A stretch of 64,000 bases of DNA from Ochrobactrum vermis (GTDB taxonomy: Bacteria; Pseudomonadota; Alphaproteobacteria; Rhizobiales; Rhizobiaceae), in contig NZ_PCOC01000003.1 of NCBI RefSeq assembly GCF_002975205.1, positions 124,001 through 188,000 of the forward strand, in the 5' to 3' direction. The translations under genes were made by a program, and so were the position numbers. The notes beneath the pieces are model-generated. The model made no database searches. It was given only the letters and a program-made list of their open reading frames with translations, and had not been told where the DNA came from. Shown here piece after piece: positions 30,699 to 39,953 of the stretch (positions are counted from its first letter, which is position 1; every line of letters starts with the position of its first letter).

Positions 30699-30728
30699 AA
30701 AGGCCGCACGCTGAGCGTACGGCCTTAC
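30699..30728 (-). terminator. intrinsic terminator of the aldo/keto reductase gene
   Basis: On the minus strand AAGGCCGTACGCT pairs with AGCGTGCGGCCTT (one G-T pair), followed by TTCGCG. It sits 20 bases after the reductase stop and before the deacetylase gene. Confidence 0.55.
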
Positions 30729-30747
30729 CATGCTCTTCGTTAACACA

Positions 30748-31782
30748 TCAAAGCGAAGTCGAACTCTTCCACCAGTCGGTTCCACCGTCATGCGCATACT
30801 GGTCAATCTCTGCCAGCTCTTCGCCGCTGAATTCCAACCCCTTCAGGGCTCCCAGTGAATTTTCAAGCTGTGCTACCGAACTTGCCCCGATCAGCGAAGA
30901 GGTGACACGCGGGTCGCGCAGTGTCCAGGCGATAGCCATTTGAGCCAATGTCTGACCGCGACGTTCCGCAATGGCGTTCAGCGCCCGGATACGGGCCAGC
31001 AGCTCTTCGTTCTGTGCACTGGCCTTCAGGGAGCCGCCCTGATTCGCCCGCGCGCCTTCGGGGATTCCGTTCAAATAGCGGGAGGTCAGCAATCCCTGAG
31101 CCAACGGCGAAAAGACAATGCAGCCGGTTCCGATCTCGCCAAGCGTATCGAGCAGGCCATTTTCGATCCAGCGATTGAACATGTTGTAATTGGGCTGATG
31201 AATGAAAAGCGGAACCCGCTCTTCCTGAAGGATCGCGGCAGCCTTCTGCGTCAGTTCCGGTGAATAGCTGGAAATCCCCACATAAAGCGCCTTGCCCTGA
31301 CGGTGCAGATGCGCGAGTGCCCCCATCGTCTCTTCCAGCGGCGTCGTGGCGTCCACACGGTGCGAATAGAAGATGTCGACATAGTCGAGCCCCATCCGCT
31401 TCAGCGACTGGTCGAGGCTGGCGATCAGGTATTTGCGACTGCCGCCGATGCCTCCGTACGGCCCCGGCCACATGTCCCAACCGGCTTTTGAAGAGATGAT
31501 CATTTCATCACGATAGGGCCGAAAATCACTGGCCATCATTCGGCCGAAGTTTTCTTCAGCTGAGCCGGGAGGCGGTCCATAATTGTTTGCGAGGTCGAAG
31601 TGGGTCACGCCGAGATCGAACGCCCGGCGCAGGATCGCGCGGCCGTTTTCATAGACATCCCGACCGCCGAAATTGTGCCAGAGACCAAGCGAAATAGCTG
31701 GCAGATCGATACCGCTTCGACCAGTGCGGCGATAGATCATATCCGACTGATAACGGTCGGCAGCTGCAGAATAATGCATCAC
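30748..31782 (-). CDS. aldo/keto reductase, YghZ (L-glyceraldehyde-3-phosphate reductase) type
   Basis: The 344-residue protein follows E. coli YghZ closely: 'LPAISLGLWHNFG', the catalytic Asp and Tyr in 'THFDLANNYGPPPGSAEENF', 'LDYVDIFYSHRVD' and the NADPH-site block 'SSLIGASSVAQLENSL'. YghZ reduces L-glyceraldehyde 3-phosphate and methylglyoxal with NADPH. It is a single gene with its own terminator. The ATG at 31782 is followed at once by a second ATG. Confidence 0.9.
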   Translation of the reverse strand: MMHYSAAADRYQSDMIYRRTGRSGIDLPAISLGLWHNFGGRDVYENGRAILRRAFDLGVTHFDLANNYGPPPGSAEENFGRMMASDFRPYRDEMIISSKAGWDMWPGPYGGIGGSRKYLIASLDQSLKRMGLDYVDIFYSHRVDATTPLEETMGALAHLHRQGKALYVGISSYSPELTQKAAAILQEERVPLFIHQPNYNMFNRWIENGLLDTLGEIGTGCIVFSPLAQGLLTSRYLNGIPEGARANQGGSLKASAQNEELLARIRALNAIAERRGQTLAQMAIAWTLRDPRVTSSLIGASSVAQLENSLGALKGLEFSGEELAEIDQYAHDGGTDWWKSSTSL

Positions 31783-32339
31783 GCATCTCCATCAATGAAA
31801 TGATCGATCATGCGGGGGAAGCCGATACCCGTTCCACGCATGACAGACGTGGCGCCTATTTGAACCTGAAAGGCACGCGAGGCAACGGCTATCTGTTTAT
31901 ATCGCTCCGACGAACACCATGCGACAGCTGTCCGGACCTGCGCGCAATCTACCGCAAGCAGGTCGCCTGATCGGAAGGCTCAATGCCGCCCAGATGACGC
32001 ATCACCAAACAGCCGTCCCGTTCGCCGTCGGTTCGACGAGACCCGGCTCACGCAGTAATGCCTGCCGGTGATCGTGCTTCTCAAGGATATTGGTCGGGCG
32101 GGATTTGGATCAGTGGAACAATTCCGTCCCCTCACCCCTTCAGTTTTGCGGATGCAGTGAAGTGAAGCGTCAGTTGCAAGCGCATGTCTGCCCCTTCAAA
32201 CGGCAAAACCCGCCGCTTGTGCGACGGGTTTTTATTTTTGGTTGCGGGGGCACGCAACTACCGATACCGACATTCACTAGAGGTAGCTATCTAGCAACGT
32301 TTCAGGGCGAAAATTCATCACGTTTTCTGACTTACCCTT
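31783..32339. other. gene-free stretch between the reductase and IS5 copy 1
   Basis: About 560 bases with no supported gene. It contains one strong intrinsic terminator (listed separately) whose gene has apparently been lost. Confidence 0.4.
32206..32238 (+). terminator. intrinsic terminator without an upstream gene
   Basis: AACCCGCCGC-TTGT-GCGACGGGTT followed by TTTATTTTT is a textbook plus-strand terminator. No plus-strand gene is seen directly before it. Confidence 0.7.
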
Positions 32340-33474
32340 GGCGTTGTTGCATGAAACGAATTGGTGGCGGATTCCGATCTTTGATGCTGGCTTATGTGGT
32401 TTCAACTTTGACGCGGACGGATTTCGGGCGTGGTGTCTGCAGCATGCGGTTACGGACGCCGCATCCAAGTTTAACTTCAGTCTTCTGGTTGGTGAATTTG
32501 CGTGATCTTAGCTTTGGCCCGTTTGTTGATTTATAATTGCCTATGGCGTTTTCTACTCTCGCTCGCTTCCCATACTCGGTAAGATTTTGCCACTCCATCC
32601 GACCGCGTTGAGCATTTGTGCGGCTATGCCAGTCACGCTGATCAGGTGGGCCATATGACGCTTCTTGTAAGTCTCGTATTCGTGGCGGAATGATAATGCT
32701 CACACCGGGACTATGACTGCGTAAAGCTTGATAGGTTTGATCACTGTCATAAGCACCATCTGCCATGAAACAAGCGATGGGGCGATCAATCATATCAAGC
32801 AAATCAGGAACCTGGCTGAGGTCACTTGTATTTTGATCAGTCAGTGTTTCTGCAATGACCTGATTGCTATCTGCATCAATAGCAAGATGCAGCTTGAGCC
32901 ATTTTCGTGCAGATTTAGCGCCATGCTTTTCTTCAAGCCATTGGCCAGCTTCATATATCTTCATACCAGTGCTATCGACGATCACATGAAGAGGTTCATC
33001 TGTTCCATCCCTCCTGGTGCACCGGGTTAAGCTGGAAACAACAAGATTGGCGCAGCGTCTGCTTAATGTTGTGTGATCTGGCACCGGCAGTTCAACATTG
33101 AGTAGCCGCTACAACGAGGCCATTAAGCCTTCTGTCTGACGCAGAGGCTGGTTAAACACTTTGCCACATATCAGCGTCGTCTCAATAGCCAGGTCAGAAT
33201 AGCGACATTGACCACCGCGCGTCTTGCGCAGTGGTGCAATCCATCCGGCTATAGCTGCTTCACTGATCCAGAAAGTAACACTCCCGCGCTGACGCAAGCC
33301 TGCTTCGTACTCCGCCCAGTTCGTGACCTTGAACTTCTGCTTGGGTATCCGGTGACGACGGGCGGAATTGTGCTTGAAAGGCATTGGCTTGATCCAAATT
33401 CTCAACGAACCAAAACATTAAAAGCCAATGCTATAAAAACTCTGAAACTCACCGGCGATTGATGCACCAACGCC
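32340..33474 (-). mobile_element. IS5-family element, copy 1 (defective)
   Basis: The 1,135-bp element is bounded by imperfect inverted repeats starting GGCGTTG(T/G)TGCAT and has the same length as copy 2 at 51,126-52,260, in opposite orientation. Its transposase has an internal amber stop. The flanks do not form an obvious target duplication. It truncates an NCS1 permease gene on its right. Confidence 0.85.
32392..33405 (-). pseudogene. IS5-family transposase interrupted by an amber codon
   Basis: The frame equals that of the intact copy 2 transposase (337 residues) except for a few substitutions (for example E to A in 'FKVTNWAEYEAG') and TTG changed to TAG after 'QTEGLMASL', about residue 99. 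The stop lies before the DDE catalytic core ('HVIVDSTGMKIYEAGQW'), so no active enzyme is expected unless the amber is read through. Confidence 0.85.
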
Positions 33475-33774
33475 GGTCCGTTGTACGGGATCATCATGAC
33501 CGATTACTATCTGATCAAGCGGGAACGCATCAACACTGACGCTCTGTTTGATGATCGTTCGACCGGCGAATACTATTACAGCGGCGGTTATAACTCGAAG
33601 GCGATCATGTCGTTGGTCGTATCAGGGTTCATCACGATCTGCGTCTCAGTGGTTCCCGCGTTCAGCGCTTGGGCCGCATTCTCATGGCCAATCGGTGTCG
33701 TCGCCAGCATGGCGATCTACTACGCTGTGTCAGGCTCAACCCGTCGACTGAACGCTCAGGCGCGCGGCGACTAG
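33475..33774 (+). pseudogene. NCS1 family permease, C-terminal fragment
   Basis: The fragment matches the C-terminus of nucleobase/hydantoin permeases: 'MTDYYLIKRERINTDALFDD' corresponds to the D-Y-Y-L-x-R-x-x-x-x-D-x-x-x-L block, followed by 'YYYSGGYNSKAI' and two membrane helices. The front of the gene has been removed at the IS5 boundary. Confidence 0.7.
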
Positions 33775-33848
33775 GTCGACGAAACAAAACATTTCATACT
33801 GAGGGAGGCGGGTCAGAGACCCGCCTCTTCCTTTTAGTCCCCTAGCAA

Positions 33849-35087
33849 TCAAGCCGGCAAGTTTTCAGCGATGTTCGAAGTGACGATTTCCGCTGTCGCG
33901 CAGGATAGAGTCCATCCCAAGTGACCGTGACCAGTATTGTAAAACACATTGCCACGACGCCCGCGACCCACGCGCGGCAACATATTCGGCATCATTGGAC
34001 GAAGTCCGCTCCATGGCACTGAGCGGCTGGTACCCATTTTGGGAAAATGCTGACGCGTCCAGCGAACCAGCGGCGCAATTCGATCTGCGCGGATGTCGAA
34101 GTTATGCCCATTAATCTCAGCCGTTCCTGCCACCCTAAAGCGATCAGTTCCCAGCCGGCTCGTAACGATTTTTGCCGCGTCGTCTAGGAGGCTGACCCAT
34201 GGCGCAGCCGCCTGACTTTCTTCGTCGTCCAGATGAACGGTGATCGAGTAGCCTTTGACCGGGTAGACGTTTACCCGATCGCCAAGCATCTTTGCGAAGC
34301 GGCGACTGGCGCTTCCCGCACAGACCACGACAGCATCGAAGCACTGTTCTTGCATTAATCCGACACCAGGGCCTTCGAACGAGTTCCAGCTCACCATCCA
34401 CTGATTACCGATCGGTTGAAATCCCTCGACTTCCGATGCGAGTTGAAAGACCGCGCCATGTTTTATGCAAGCGTCGGCCAGCCCTCTCGTGAACTTGTGT
34501 ATATCGCCGGACGCGTCCGATGGGGTGAAGAAGCCGCCGAAGAAATTGCCCTTCAGCGAAGGTTCGATCGCCTTGATTTCTTCAGGCGTTACGGCCTTTC
34601 GCTCAAGTCCCGCGGAGTTGAGAAGCTTATTGACCTCGCTTGCATGGTTGAAGCTTGCACGATCGTTGTAAAAGTGCAGGATTCCGCGCTTCTCAAGGTC
34701 GAAAGCTATACCCTCTTCCTCGGCTATTCGATACATGTGTTCGCGAGCAAGTATCGCGAGTTTCGCCGTCTCGATCGTGTTCTCGCGATATTTGGGTATC
34801 GCGGCCACGAACTCAGCGAGCCATGAGTATTTCGCCCATGTTGGTTTGGGGTTTAGGAGGAGCGGCGCGTCGCTGGAAAGCATCCACTTGATGCCCTTCA
34901 GAAGTGTGGAAGGATGGTTCCAGACCTCGGCATTGCTGGCGGAAAGCTGACCGCCATTCGCATATGAAGTTTCCATTGCCGGATACGACTGCCGGTCGAA
35001 AACCGTAACGCGGAAACCGCGACGGATTAGAGCATACGCGGTTGTGATGCCAGTGATACCGGCTCCAATTACAGCTACATGTGACAT
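33849..35087 (-). CDS. D-amino-acid dehydrogenase / glycine oxidase-like FAD enzyme
   Basis: This 412-residue DadA-family protein has the FAD-binding 'VAVIGAGITGITTAYALIRR' at the N-terminus and the C-terminal FAD loop 'NTGHGHLGWTLSCATAE'. DadA enzymes oxidatively deaminate D-amino acids, and some act on glycine. A tandem glycine riboswitch stands upstream, so the enzyme is switched by glycine, and the next genes belong to glyoxylate-aspartate chemistry. Glycine to glyoxylate conversion is therefore the likeliest job; direct proof is lacking. Confidence 0.88.
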   Translation of the reverse strand: MSHVAVIGAGITGITTAYALIRRGFRVTVFDRQSYPAMETSYANGGQLSASNAEVWNHPSTLLKGIKWMLSSDAPLLLNPKPTWAKYSWLAEFVAAIPKYRENTIETAKLAILAREHMYRIAEEEGIAFDLEKRGILHFYNDRASFNHASEVNKLLNSAGLERKAVTPEEIKAIEPSLKGNFFGGFFTPSDASGDIHKFTRGLADACIKHGAVFQLASEVEGFQPIGNQWMVSWNSFEGPGVGLMQEQCFDAVVVCAGSASRRFAKMLGDRVNVYPVKGYSITVHLDDEESQAAAPWVSLLDDAAKIVTSRLGTDRFRVAGTAEINGHNFDIRADRIAPLVRWTRQHFPKMGTSRSVPWSGLRPMMPNMLPRVGRGRRGNVFYNTGHGHLGWTLSCATAEIVTSNIAENLPA

Positions 35088-35119
35088 AGTTTCTCCGTGG
35101 ACAAACGATTAAGATCTTG

Positions 35120-35292
35120 CGATCCGTTCTCCCCATCTGTCCTCGGTACCTGAGAGCTTCCCGCGTTGCGGTATCCCCTTCGGTGGGCAAACTGCCACTC
35201 TCCAGATTTTCCAGCTACCCGGTCCTTTTGCCTGAGAGTTTCTTGGGGAATTGCTCCGTCGGCGTCCGTATGGGATCTCTCCCGAATAGCTT
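35120..35292 (-). promoter_or_regulatory. tandem glycine riboswitch
   Basis: On the minus strand two glycine aptamers follow each other. Aptamer I (about 35,216-35,290) has CGGGAGAG, GCCGACGGAGCAA and CTCTCAGGCAAAAGGACCG. Aptamer II (about 35,120-35,215) has GGAGAG, CACCGAAGGGGA, CTCTCAGGTACCGAGGACAG and the closing helix. Both core motifs are intact. It lies in the leader of the DadA-like gene, about 35 bases before its start. Glycine riboswitches normally turn on glycine breakdown genes. Confidence 0.9.
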
Positions 35293-35467
35293 GTTGGAAC
35301 TGTTGTTCGATCTCCTCAGCCGCAGGCGTGATCACGCCTCCTTCTTGTACATTTTCGCTAGCATACTTTTTGCAACGCAGCAAACATTTCGCTATGTATT
35401 TGCGCCCAATTGACAAGATATTTTCGAAGCGGTTTGCAACACGAGCTCTCCGAAATTTCTAATCGTT

Positions 35468-36211
35468 TTACCCTGCAGCCTGTGGCTCGGCCCAGACACC
35501 GAGACCCCCGGCGATCGCTTCGCCATAAGCATTCAAGATAGGCGCTGCGACACAGCGCATTCCAACAGTCCGCTCTTCGTCGTCGAACGAAAAACCCTGG
35601 TCCCGAATACGCTTCAATTCATCGAGAAGTGCGTGTTTTGTCGTGATGGTGTTTTTCGTGAACCTTTGCAGTGGCTTTTTCTGCAACATTGCTTCGACGC
35701 CGTTGGAGTCTTGGCAGCTCAATAGGGCCTTTCCTATACCCGAGGCATGCAACGGCGACAGCGTTCCGGGCGGAAAAAACGCGCGGATCGACTCGTGCGT
35801 TTCCACTTGGCTTAGGAAAAGCACTTGCCCGGTGCTGAGAACTCCGAGATTCGAAGTCTCACCAGTCGCCTGCATCAAGTCTCGCATCAACGGCCTGCTT
35901 CGTTCCACCACGTTGGTGCGCCGAAGAAAAGCTGCCCCCAGCCGAAACGCCTCTGCTCCGATTGACCAGGTTTGTTGCGCCGGCTCGATTTCCACGAAAC
36001 TTCTGTCTTCGAGCGTCGCAAGTAAGCGATGAACCGTTGCTATCGATGCGCCAAGGCCCTCGGATATTTCAGTCAAGGTCAGACCCGGTCGCTCGGAAAT
36101 AAAAGCCAGGAGGTCGAGCGCCTTTGTCAGGGCTTGGCTCGTGACGGGTGATTGAGGTGCAGCGAAGCCTTTCGGCCGCCCTCTTCGTCGTATGTGTTCT
36201 GCCATTGCCAA
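35468..36211 (-). CDS. bhcR: IclR family regulator, probable BhcR
   Basis: The 247-residue protein has the IclR winged helix ('TLTEISEGLGASIATVHRLL', residues ~44-63) and the C-terminal effector domain ('PLHASGIGKALLS'). It is read divergently from bhcA, as in Paracoccus denitrificans, where the IclR-type BhcR senses glyoxylate and controls the beta-hydroxyaspartate cycle. The gene assignment rests on family and position. The A/T-rich intergenic region to bhcA should contain its operators. Confidence 0.8.
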   Translation of the reverse strand: MAMAEHIRRRGRPKGFAAPQSPVTSQALTKALDLLAFISERPGLTLTEISEGLGASIATVHRLLATLEDRSFVEIEPAQQTWSIGAEAFRLGAAFLRRTNVVERSRPLMRDLMQATGETSNLGVLSTGQVLFLSQVETHESIRAFFPPGTLSPLHASGIGKALLSCQDSNGVEAMLQKKPLQRFTKNTITTKHALLDELKRIRDQGFSFDDEERTVGMRCVAAPILNAYGEAIAGGLGVWAEPQAAG

Positions 36212-36374
36212 GTCTTCCTTTGCCTATTTGAAGTCACCGTTTTTTTTGAAAAAAAAACAAGCGCATGTTTCTGCTGAACAATATCTATTTTATTGTCTTT
36301 TTAAAAAACTTTTTCAGAAAAATATCAACGATAGCACGCCTGTGTTAGTCCTTCATCAGCACGGAGGACTTTCC

Positions 36375-37569
36375 ATGAAAGCTCAGAACCCGACCTTCAT
36401 TCCTGGACCAACGAACCTTCCGGAGACGCTTCGGAAGGCGGTGGACATAGCGACTGTGGACCATAGGTCCCCGGCGTTCGGGGAGATATTGCGGCCGGCT
36501 TTGAAAGGCGTCAAAGCTGTTCTCGCCACGATTACCGCAGAGGTAATACTCTTTCCCTCCACCGCGACCGGTGCATGGGAATCATCCATCACCAACCTCC
36601 TCTCTCCGGGCGACCGCGTCCTAGCAGGGCGGTATGGTGTGTTCAGCCAACGATGGATCGATATGTGTCGTCGCCACGGTCTGACCGTCGACGCAGTAGA
36701 AACGCAATGGGGTGAAGGCGCTCCTGCAGATCGCTTCCGTGATATTCTCGAAAAAGACACCGCATTCGAGATCAAGGCTGTCCTCGTCACGCATAACGAG
36801 ACTGCGACAGGAGTTGCATCAGATGTCGCCGCAGTCCGCTCGGTGCTCAACGATCTAAATCATCCAGCACTCCTTCTGGTGGATGGGGTCAGCTCAATCG
36901 CATCCATGGATTTTCGAATGGACGAGTGGGGTGTCGACGTCGCTATAGTCGGATCGCAGAAGGGCTTCATGTTAGCCGCCGGGTTGGCGATTGCCGCCTT
37001 TTCGCCAAAGGCGATGGCATGTGTATCCAGCGCAAAACTTCCGCGTTGTTACTTCGATATTCGCGACATGCTCGGCAGCTACAACGCCGACACATATCCC
37101 TACACTCCTCCCGTGAGTCTGATTAACGGTCTCAAGGTTGCGACCGAGATCCTTTTGGACGAGGGCATGCCGCAGGTATACGAGCGTCACAACCGACTGG
37201 CTGGCCTCTGGGGTCAGGGCGGCCGTCCAGGCTTGGGGTCTTAAAATATGCGCCCGCAGGCCCGAACTTTATTCGGACACAGTAACAGTCATCCAAACGC
37301 CGACCGGATTTGATGCTGGACGGATCGTCTCCCACGCTGCCAGCAAATACGGTGTGGCTTTTGGTGTAGGCATCGGGGATCTCACCGGCCAAGTCTTCCG
37401 AATTGGCCATCTTGGCTGCCTCTCCGACGTCGTGATGCTCTCCGGTATCGCCACGGCTGAGATGTGCATGGTTGATCTCGGACTACCAATCAAGCTGGGA
37501 TCGGGTGTTGCCGCGGCCCAGGACTTATACCGAAACGACGGCCCTGCGGCTAGCAAGATCGCGGCATGA
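36375..37569 (+). pseudogene. bhcA: aspartate-glyoxylate aminotransferase, frameshifted
   Basis: The class V aminotransferase follows Paracoccus BhcA along its length: 'NPTFIPGPTNLPETLRKAVD', 'VDGVSSIASMDFRMDEWGVD' and the PLP lysine in 'IVGSQKGFMLAAG'. Near 37,205 the frame shifts (about four extra bases at CTGGCCTCTGG); the second frame resumes with 'SGVRAAVQAWGLKICARRPE' and runs to the natural end 'LGSGVAAAQDLY'. The intact enzyme makes glycine and oxaloacetate from aspartate and glyoxylate. ATG at 36375 follows GGAGG. Confidence 0.85.
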
Positions 37570-38201
37570 TGGAGACCGTATCGATGGACATTCCCACCTA
37601 TGCCGACGTGCTTGCGGCACACGAGCGCATCGAGCCCTATATCCACAAGACACCGGTATTGACGTCGCGGATTATCGACGAGATTACCGGTGCAAACCTG
37701 TTCTTCAAATGCGAGAACCTCCAGAAAGCCGGCGCTTTCAAGGCTCGCGGAGCAACCAACGCCGTGTTCGGGCTAGACGAGCAACCGGCACGCAAGGGTG
37801 TAGCGACACACTCCTCCGGCAACCATGGAATCTGCCTCGCCTACGCTGCATCGCGCCGCGGCATTCCGTGCACTGTAGTGATGCCGCGCACGGCACCGCA
37901 GGCGAAAAAGGATGCCGTGCGGGGATATGGAGCAACAGTGGTTGAGTGCGAACCGTCGACGTCATCGCGCGAAGCGGTTTTCGCCGAGGTCGTGGCCAAA
38001 TCGGGTGCTGAGTTCGTTCACCCCTACAACGACCCACGCGTGATCGCGGGACAGGCCAACTGCTCGAAGGAGCTGTTGGACCAAATTCCCGAGCTCGACG
38101 CAGTCGTCGCCCCGATCGGTGGAGGCGGCATGGTGTCGGGGACCTGCCTGACACTGTCCCACCTGCAGCCTACCACCAGAATTTTTGCTGCCGAGCCCGA
38201 G
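37566..38201 (+). pseudogene. bhcB: beta-hydroxyaspartate dehydratase, truncated by an IS6 element
   Basis: The frame starts in an ATGA overlap with bhcA and matches BhcB and serine/threonine dehydratase-like PLP enzymes: the lysine in 'LQKAGAFKARGATNAVFG', 'VATHSSGNHGICLAYAA', 'PYNDPRVIAGQ' and the phosphate loop 'PIGGGGMVSGTCL'. The IS6 element begins at 38,202 and removes about the last third. In the cycle BhcB turns beta-hydroxyaspartate into iminosuccinate. The continuation of the gene is not found on the far side of the IS. Confidence 0.85.
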
Positions 38202-39017
38202 GGTTCTGTCGCGATTTTTTTACTTCTTCTGCGTTATTGTCACTTCAGTGTGCATAATTGGGTGAGGTAACTGAGTATGGCGATCGATTTCAAAGGAGCC
38301 CACTTTCCCAACAGTGTCATCCTTTATGCTGTTTTCTTCTATGTGCGCTATCCAGTTTCCTATCGTGACCTTCAAGAAATAATGGCTGAACGTGGTGTTG
38401 ATGTTGACCATGCCACACTGAACCGCTGGATCGTTCGATACTCACCGCAAATTGCTGATCAGGCACAGAAACGTAAACGCCCGACACGTGGCTCCTGGCG
38501 AGTGGATGAAACCTATGTGAAGGTCAAAGGGAAATGGACCTATCTGTATCGAGCTGTTGACCGCGACGGACAAACCCTTGACTTCATGCTTTCGGAGCGG
38601 CGAAATCTCGGTGCAGCAAGGCGTTTCTTTAAGAAAGCAATTGCAAGCAATGGCACTCCGGACAAGGTCGTCATTGACAAAAGTGGAGCCAATCTGGCTG
38701 GTGCACAGGCCATGAACACAATCCTGAAGATCACTGGCACAGGTAAGCTGATTGAAATCCTGCAGATTAAATATCTCAACAATATCCTTGAACAGGATCA
38801 TCGCTTCATCAAGCGGATCACTAAAGAAATGCTAGGTTTCAAGGCATTTCATTCAGCTTCAGCGACCATTGCAGGCATTGAAGTGGCTCACATGATCCGC
38901 AAGAAGCAATTTACAAATGACAACCGTTCGCCATTCAGGGTCTTTGCCGACCTCGCAGCATAATTGCGCCCAGACATAAGCACGCTTATACCCAGCTGAA
39001 AAATTTGCGACAGAACC
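38202..39017 (+). mobile_element. IS6-family insertion sequence
   Basis: The 816-bp element has terminal inverted repeats GGTTCTGTCGC(G/A)A, ends at 38,202 and 39,017, and one transposase. The 8-bp flanks are AGCCCGAG and ATTGGAGA, so there is no target duplication; this fits an adjacent deletion or recombination between two copies, as IS6/IS26 elements often cause. Confidence 0.9.
38277..38963 (+). CDS. IS6-family transposase
   Basis: This 228-residue DDE transposase has the N-terminal helix-turn-helix region ('VSYRDLQEIMAERGVDVDHA') and catalytic residues in 'SWRVDETYVKVKGKWTYLYR', 'VVIDKSGANLAG' and 'NNILEQDHRFIKRI'. The length is normal for IS6. It appears intact. Confidence 0.95.
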   Translation: MAIDFKGAHFPNSVILYAVFFYVRYPVSYRDLQEIMAERGVDVDHATLNRWIVRYSPQIADQAQKRKRPTRGSWRVDETYVKVKGKWTYLYRAVDRDGQTLDFMLSERRNLGAARRFFKKAIASNGTPDKVVIDKSGANLAGAQAMNTILKITGTGKLIEILQIKYLNNILEQDHRFIKRITKEMLGFKAFHSASATIAGIEVAHMIRKKQFTNDNRSPFRVFADLAA

Positions 39018-39158
39018 ATTGGAGACGTTGACCTTACAACCAACGAATCAAGTGCCTTTCGCGACGTAAAGTCCTATCAGGTCCACCGTGTCAGCGACGA
39101 ACCGATCAATGTGCCGAGAGGCTTGATCGATATGAAAGAAAGCGACTTCGAGAGTTGA
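39018..39158 (+). pseudogene. 3' end of an unknown gene next to the IS6 element
   Basis: An open frame enters from the IS6 right end and codes 46 residues ('SYQVHRVSDEPINVPRGLID') before a TGA. It is not the missing part of bhcB and I do not recognise it. It is probably the tail of a gene whose front was deleted with the rest of the bhc locus. Confidence 0.45.
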
Positions 39159-39192
39159 TTGCGTCCGGTGCGGCTCGCACAGAAGTCAGTTT

Positions 39193-39387
39193 TTACGTCT
39201 GTCGCCCTTCGTGTAACTGTTGCGAATGCTCTTGTTCAATGCGCTCCAGGATCGCAAGAGCCTCTTTAGCCACATCTTCTGTAAGCGAAACTTGAAGCCG
39301 ACCTTTAAATGTTAAGGGCTGTCTCGTTGCCTTGTCTACGATAGACCAGGTGCCGTCGCCTTTGTGTAGCATCTCATAAGTGGTCAC
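39193..39387 (-). CDS. small conserved-looking protein, unknown
   Basis: A 64-residue frame ('MLHKGDGTWSIVDKATRQPL') with a charged amphipathic C-terminal half. No family is recognised. It lies at the start of the small-stress-protein region and reads opposite to the PRC-barrel gene. Confidence 0.5.
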   Translation of the reverse strand: MTTYEMLHKGDGTWSIVDKATRQPLTFKGRLQVSLTEDVAKEALAILERIEQEHSQQLHEGRQT

Positions 39388-39434
39388 TATTTCTGTCTCC
39401 CCAAAAGATCAATGCAATGTCCTGATTTCAATTT

Positions 39435-39804
39435 TCACTGCCTCACCGATCCGAATACGAAATATCCAACAACAATTAGTGCTAGGATAAACTAGCAGAA
39501 CAAAAAGGCTGGGCGTTTTCGCATGCTTCCGGTTCGCTCGGAGGAATGAGTAGATTCATCGGAATCCCATCCCCGGAGGCCGGACGCGTGACTGGAGGCG
39601 TTACTTTCAGTGGTCTTTGTTGGATCTCCGCCTGATCGCGGTATTGCATCGTTATCAGGAAATGAGGATCCTCCAGCTTCTGCGTCGGTTTCCATCGGTG
39701 CCGCTGCCGGATCAAAGCCAGGAACTTTATCCCCGGTCTCGCCTTTTGGGATAGATCCCCCTTATACGAGCGCCAGCGCTTTTCTTTGGTGAATTAGTTT
39801 TCAT
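39435..39804 (-). pseudogene. small membrane-anchored stress protein, broken twice
   Basis: The start at 39804 follows GGAGG and an EcfG-type promoter. The frame shifts at an AAAA run after 'ARIRGIYPK'; removing one A gives 'GETGDKVPGFDPAAAPMETD' and a Ser/Gly/Asp-rich middle. It then meets an in-frame TAG at 39,492-39,494, beyond which the frame continues as a hydrophobic helix, 'FILALIVVGYFVFGSVRQ', to a TGA. Total length 370 bases fits one inserted base. The original product would be about 122 residues with a C-terminal membrane anchor. Confidence 0.55.
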
Positions 39805-39825
39805 CACTAAGATCCTCCGTGGTCC

Positions 39826-39850
39826 AACTTCTCGCCGGATCAAATGTTCC
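39826..39850 (-). promoter_or_regulatory. EcfG-type promoter GGAAC-N17-GTT
   Basis: On the minus strand GGAAC (39,850-39,846) and GTT (39,828-39,826) are 17 bases apart, the form recognised by the alphaproteobacterial general-stress ECF sigma factor. It points to the broken membrane-anchored stress gene, starting 22 bases away. Confidence 0.6.
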
Positions 39851-39900
39851 CCCGAAAAGCAAAAAGTATTAGCATACGGAATTGGTTACGTGCTGGTCAG

Positions 39901-39926
39901 GGAACAAATGCCCATTCGCAAATGTT
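39901..39926 (+). promoter_or_regulatory. EcfG-type promoter GGAAC-N18-GTT
   Basis: GGAAC at 39,901-39,905 and GTT at 39,924-39,926 stand 28 bases before the PRC-barrel gene. Spacing is one base longer than in the other five examples. Confidence 0.55.
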
Positions 39927-39953
39927 TCGCTTTCCTAACAAGGAGGAAAGAAG

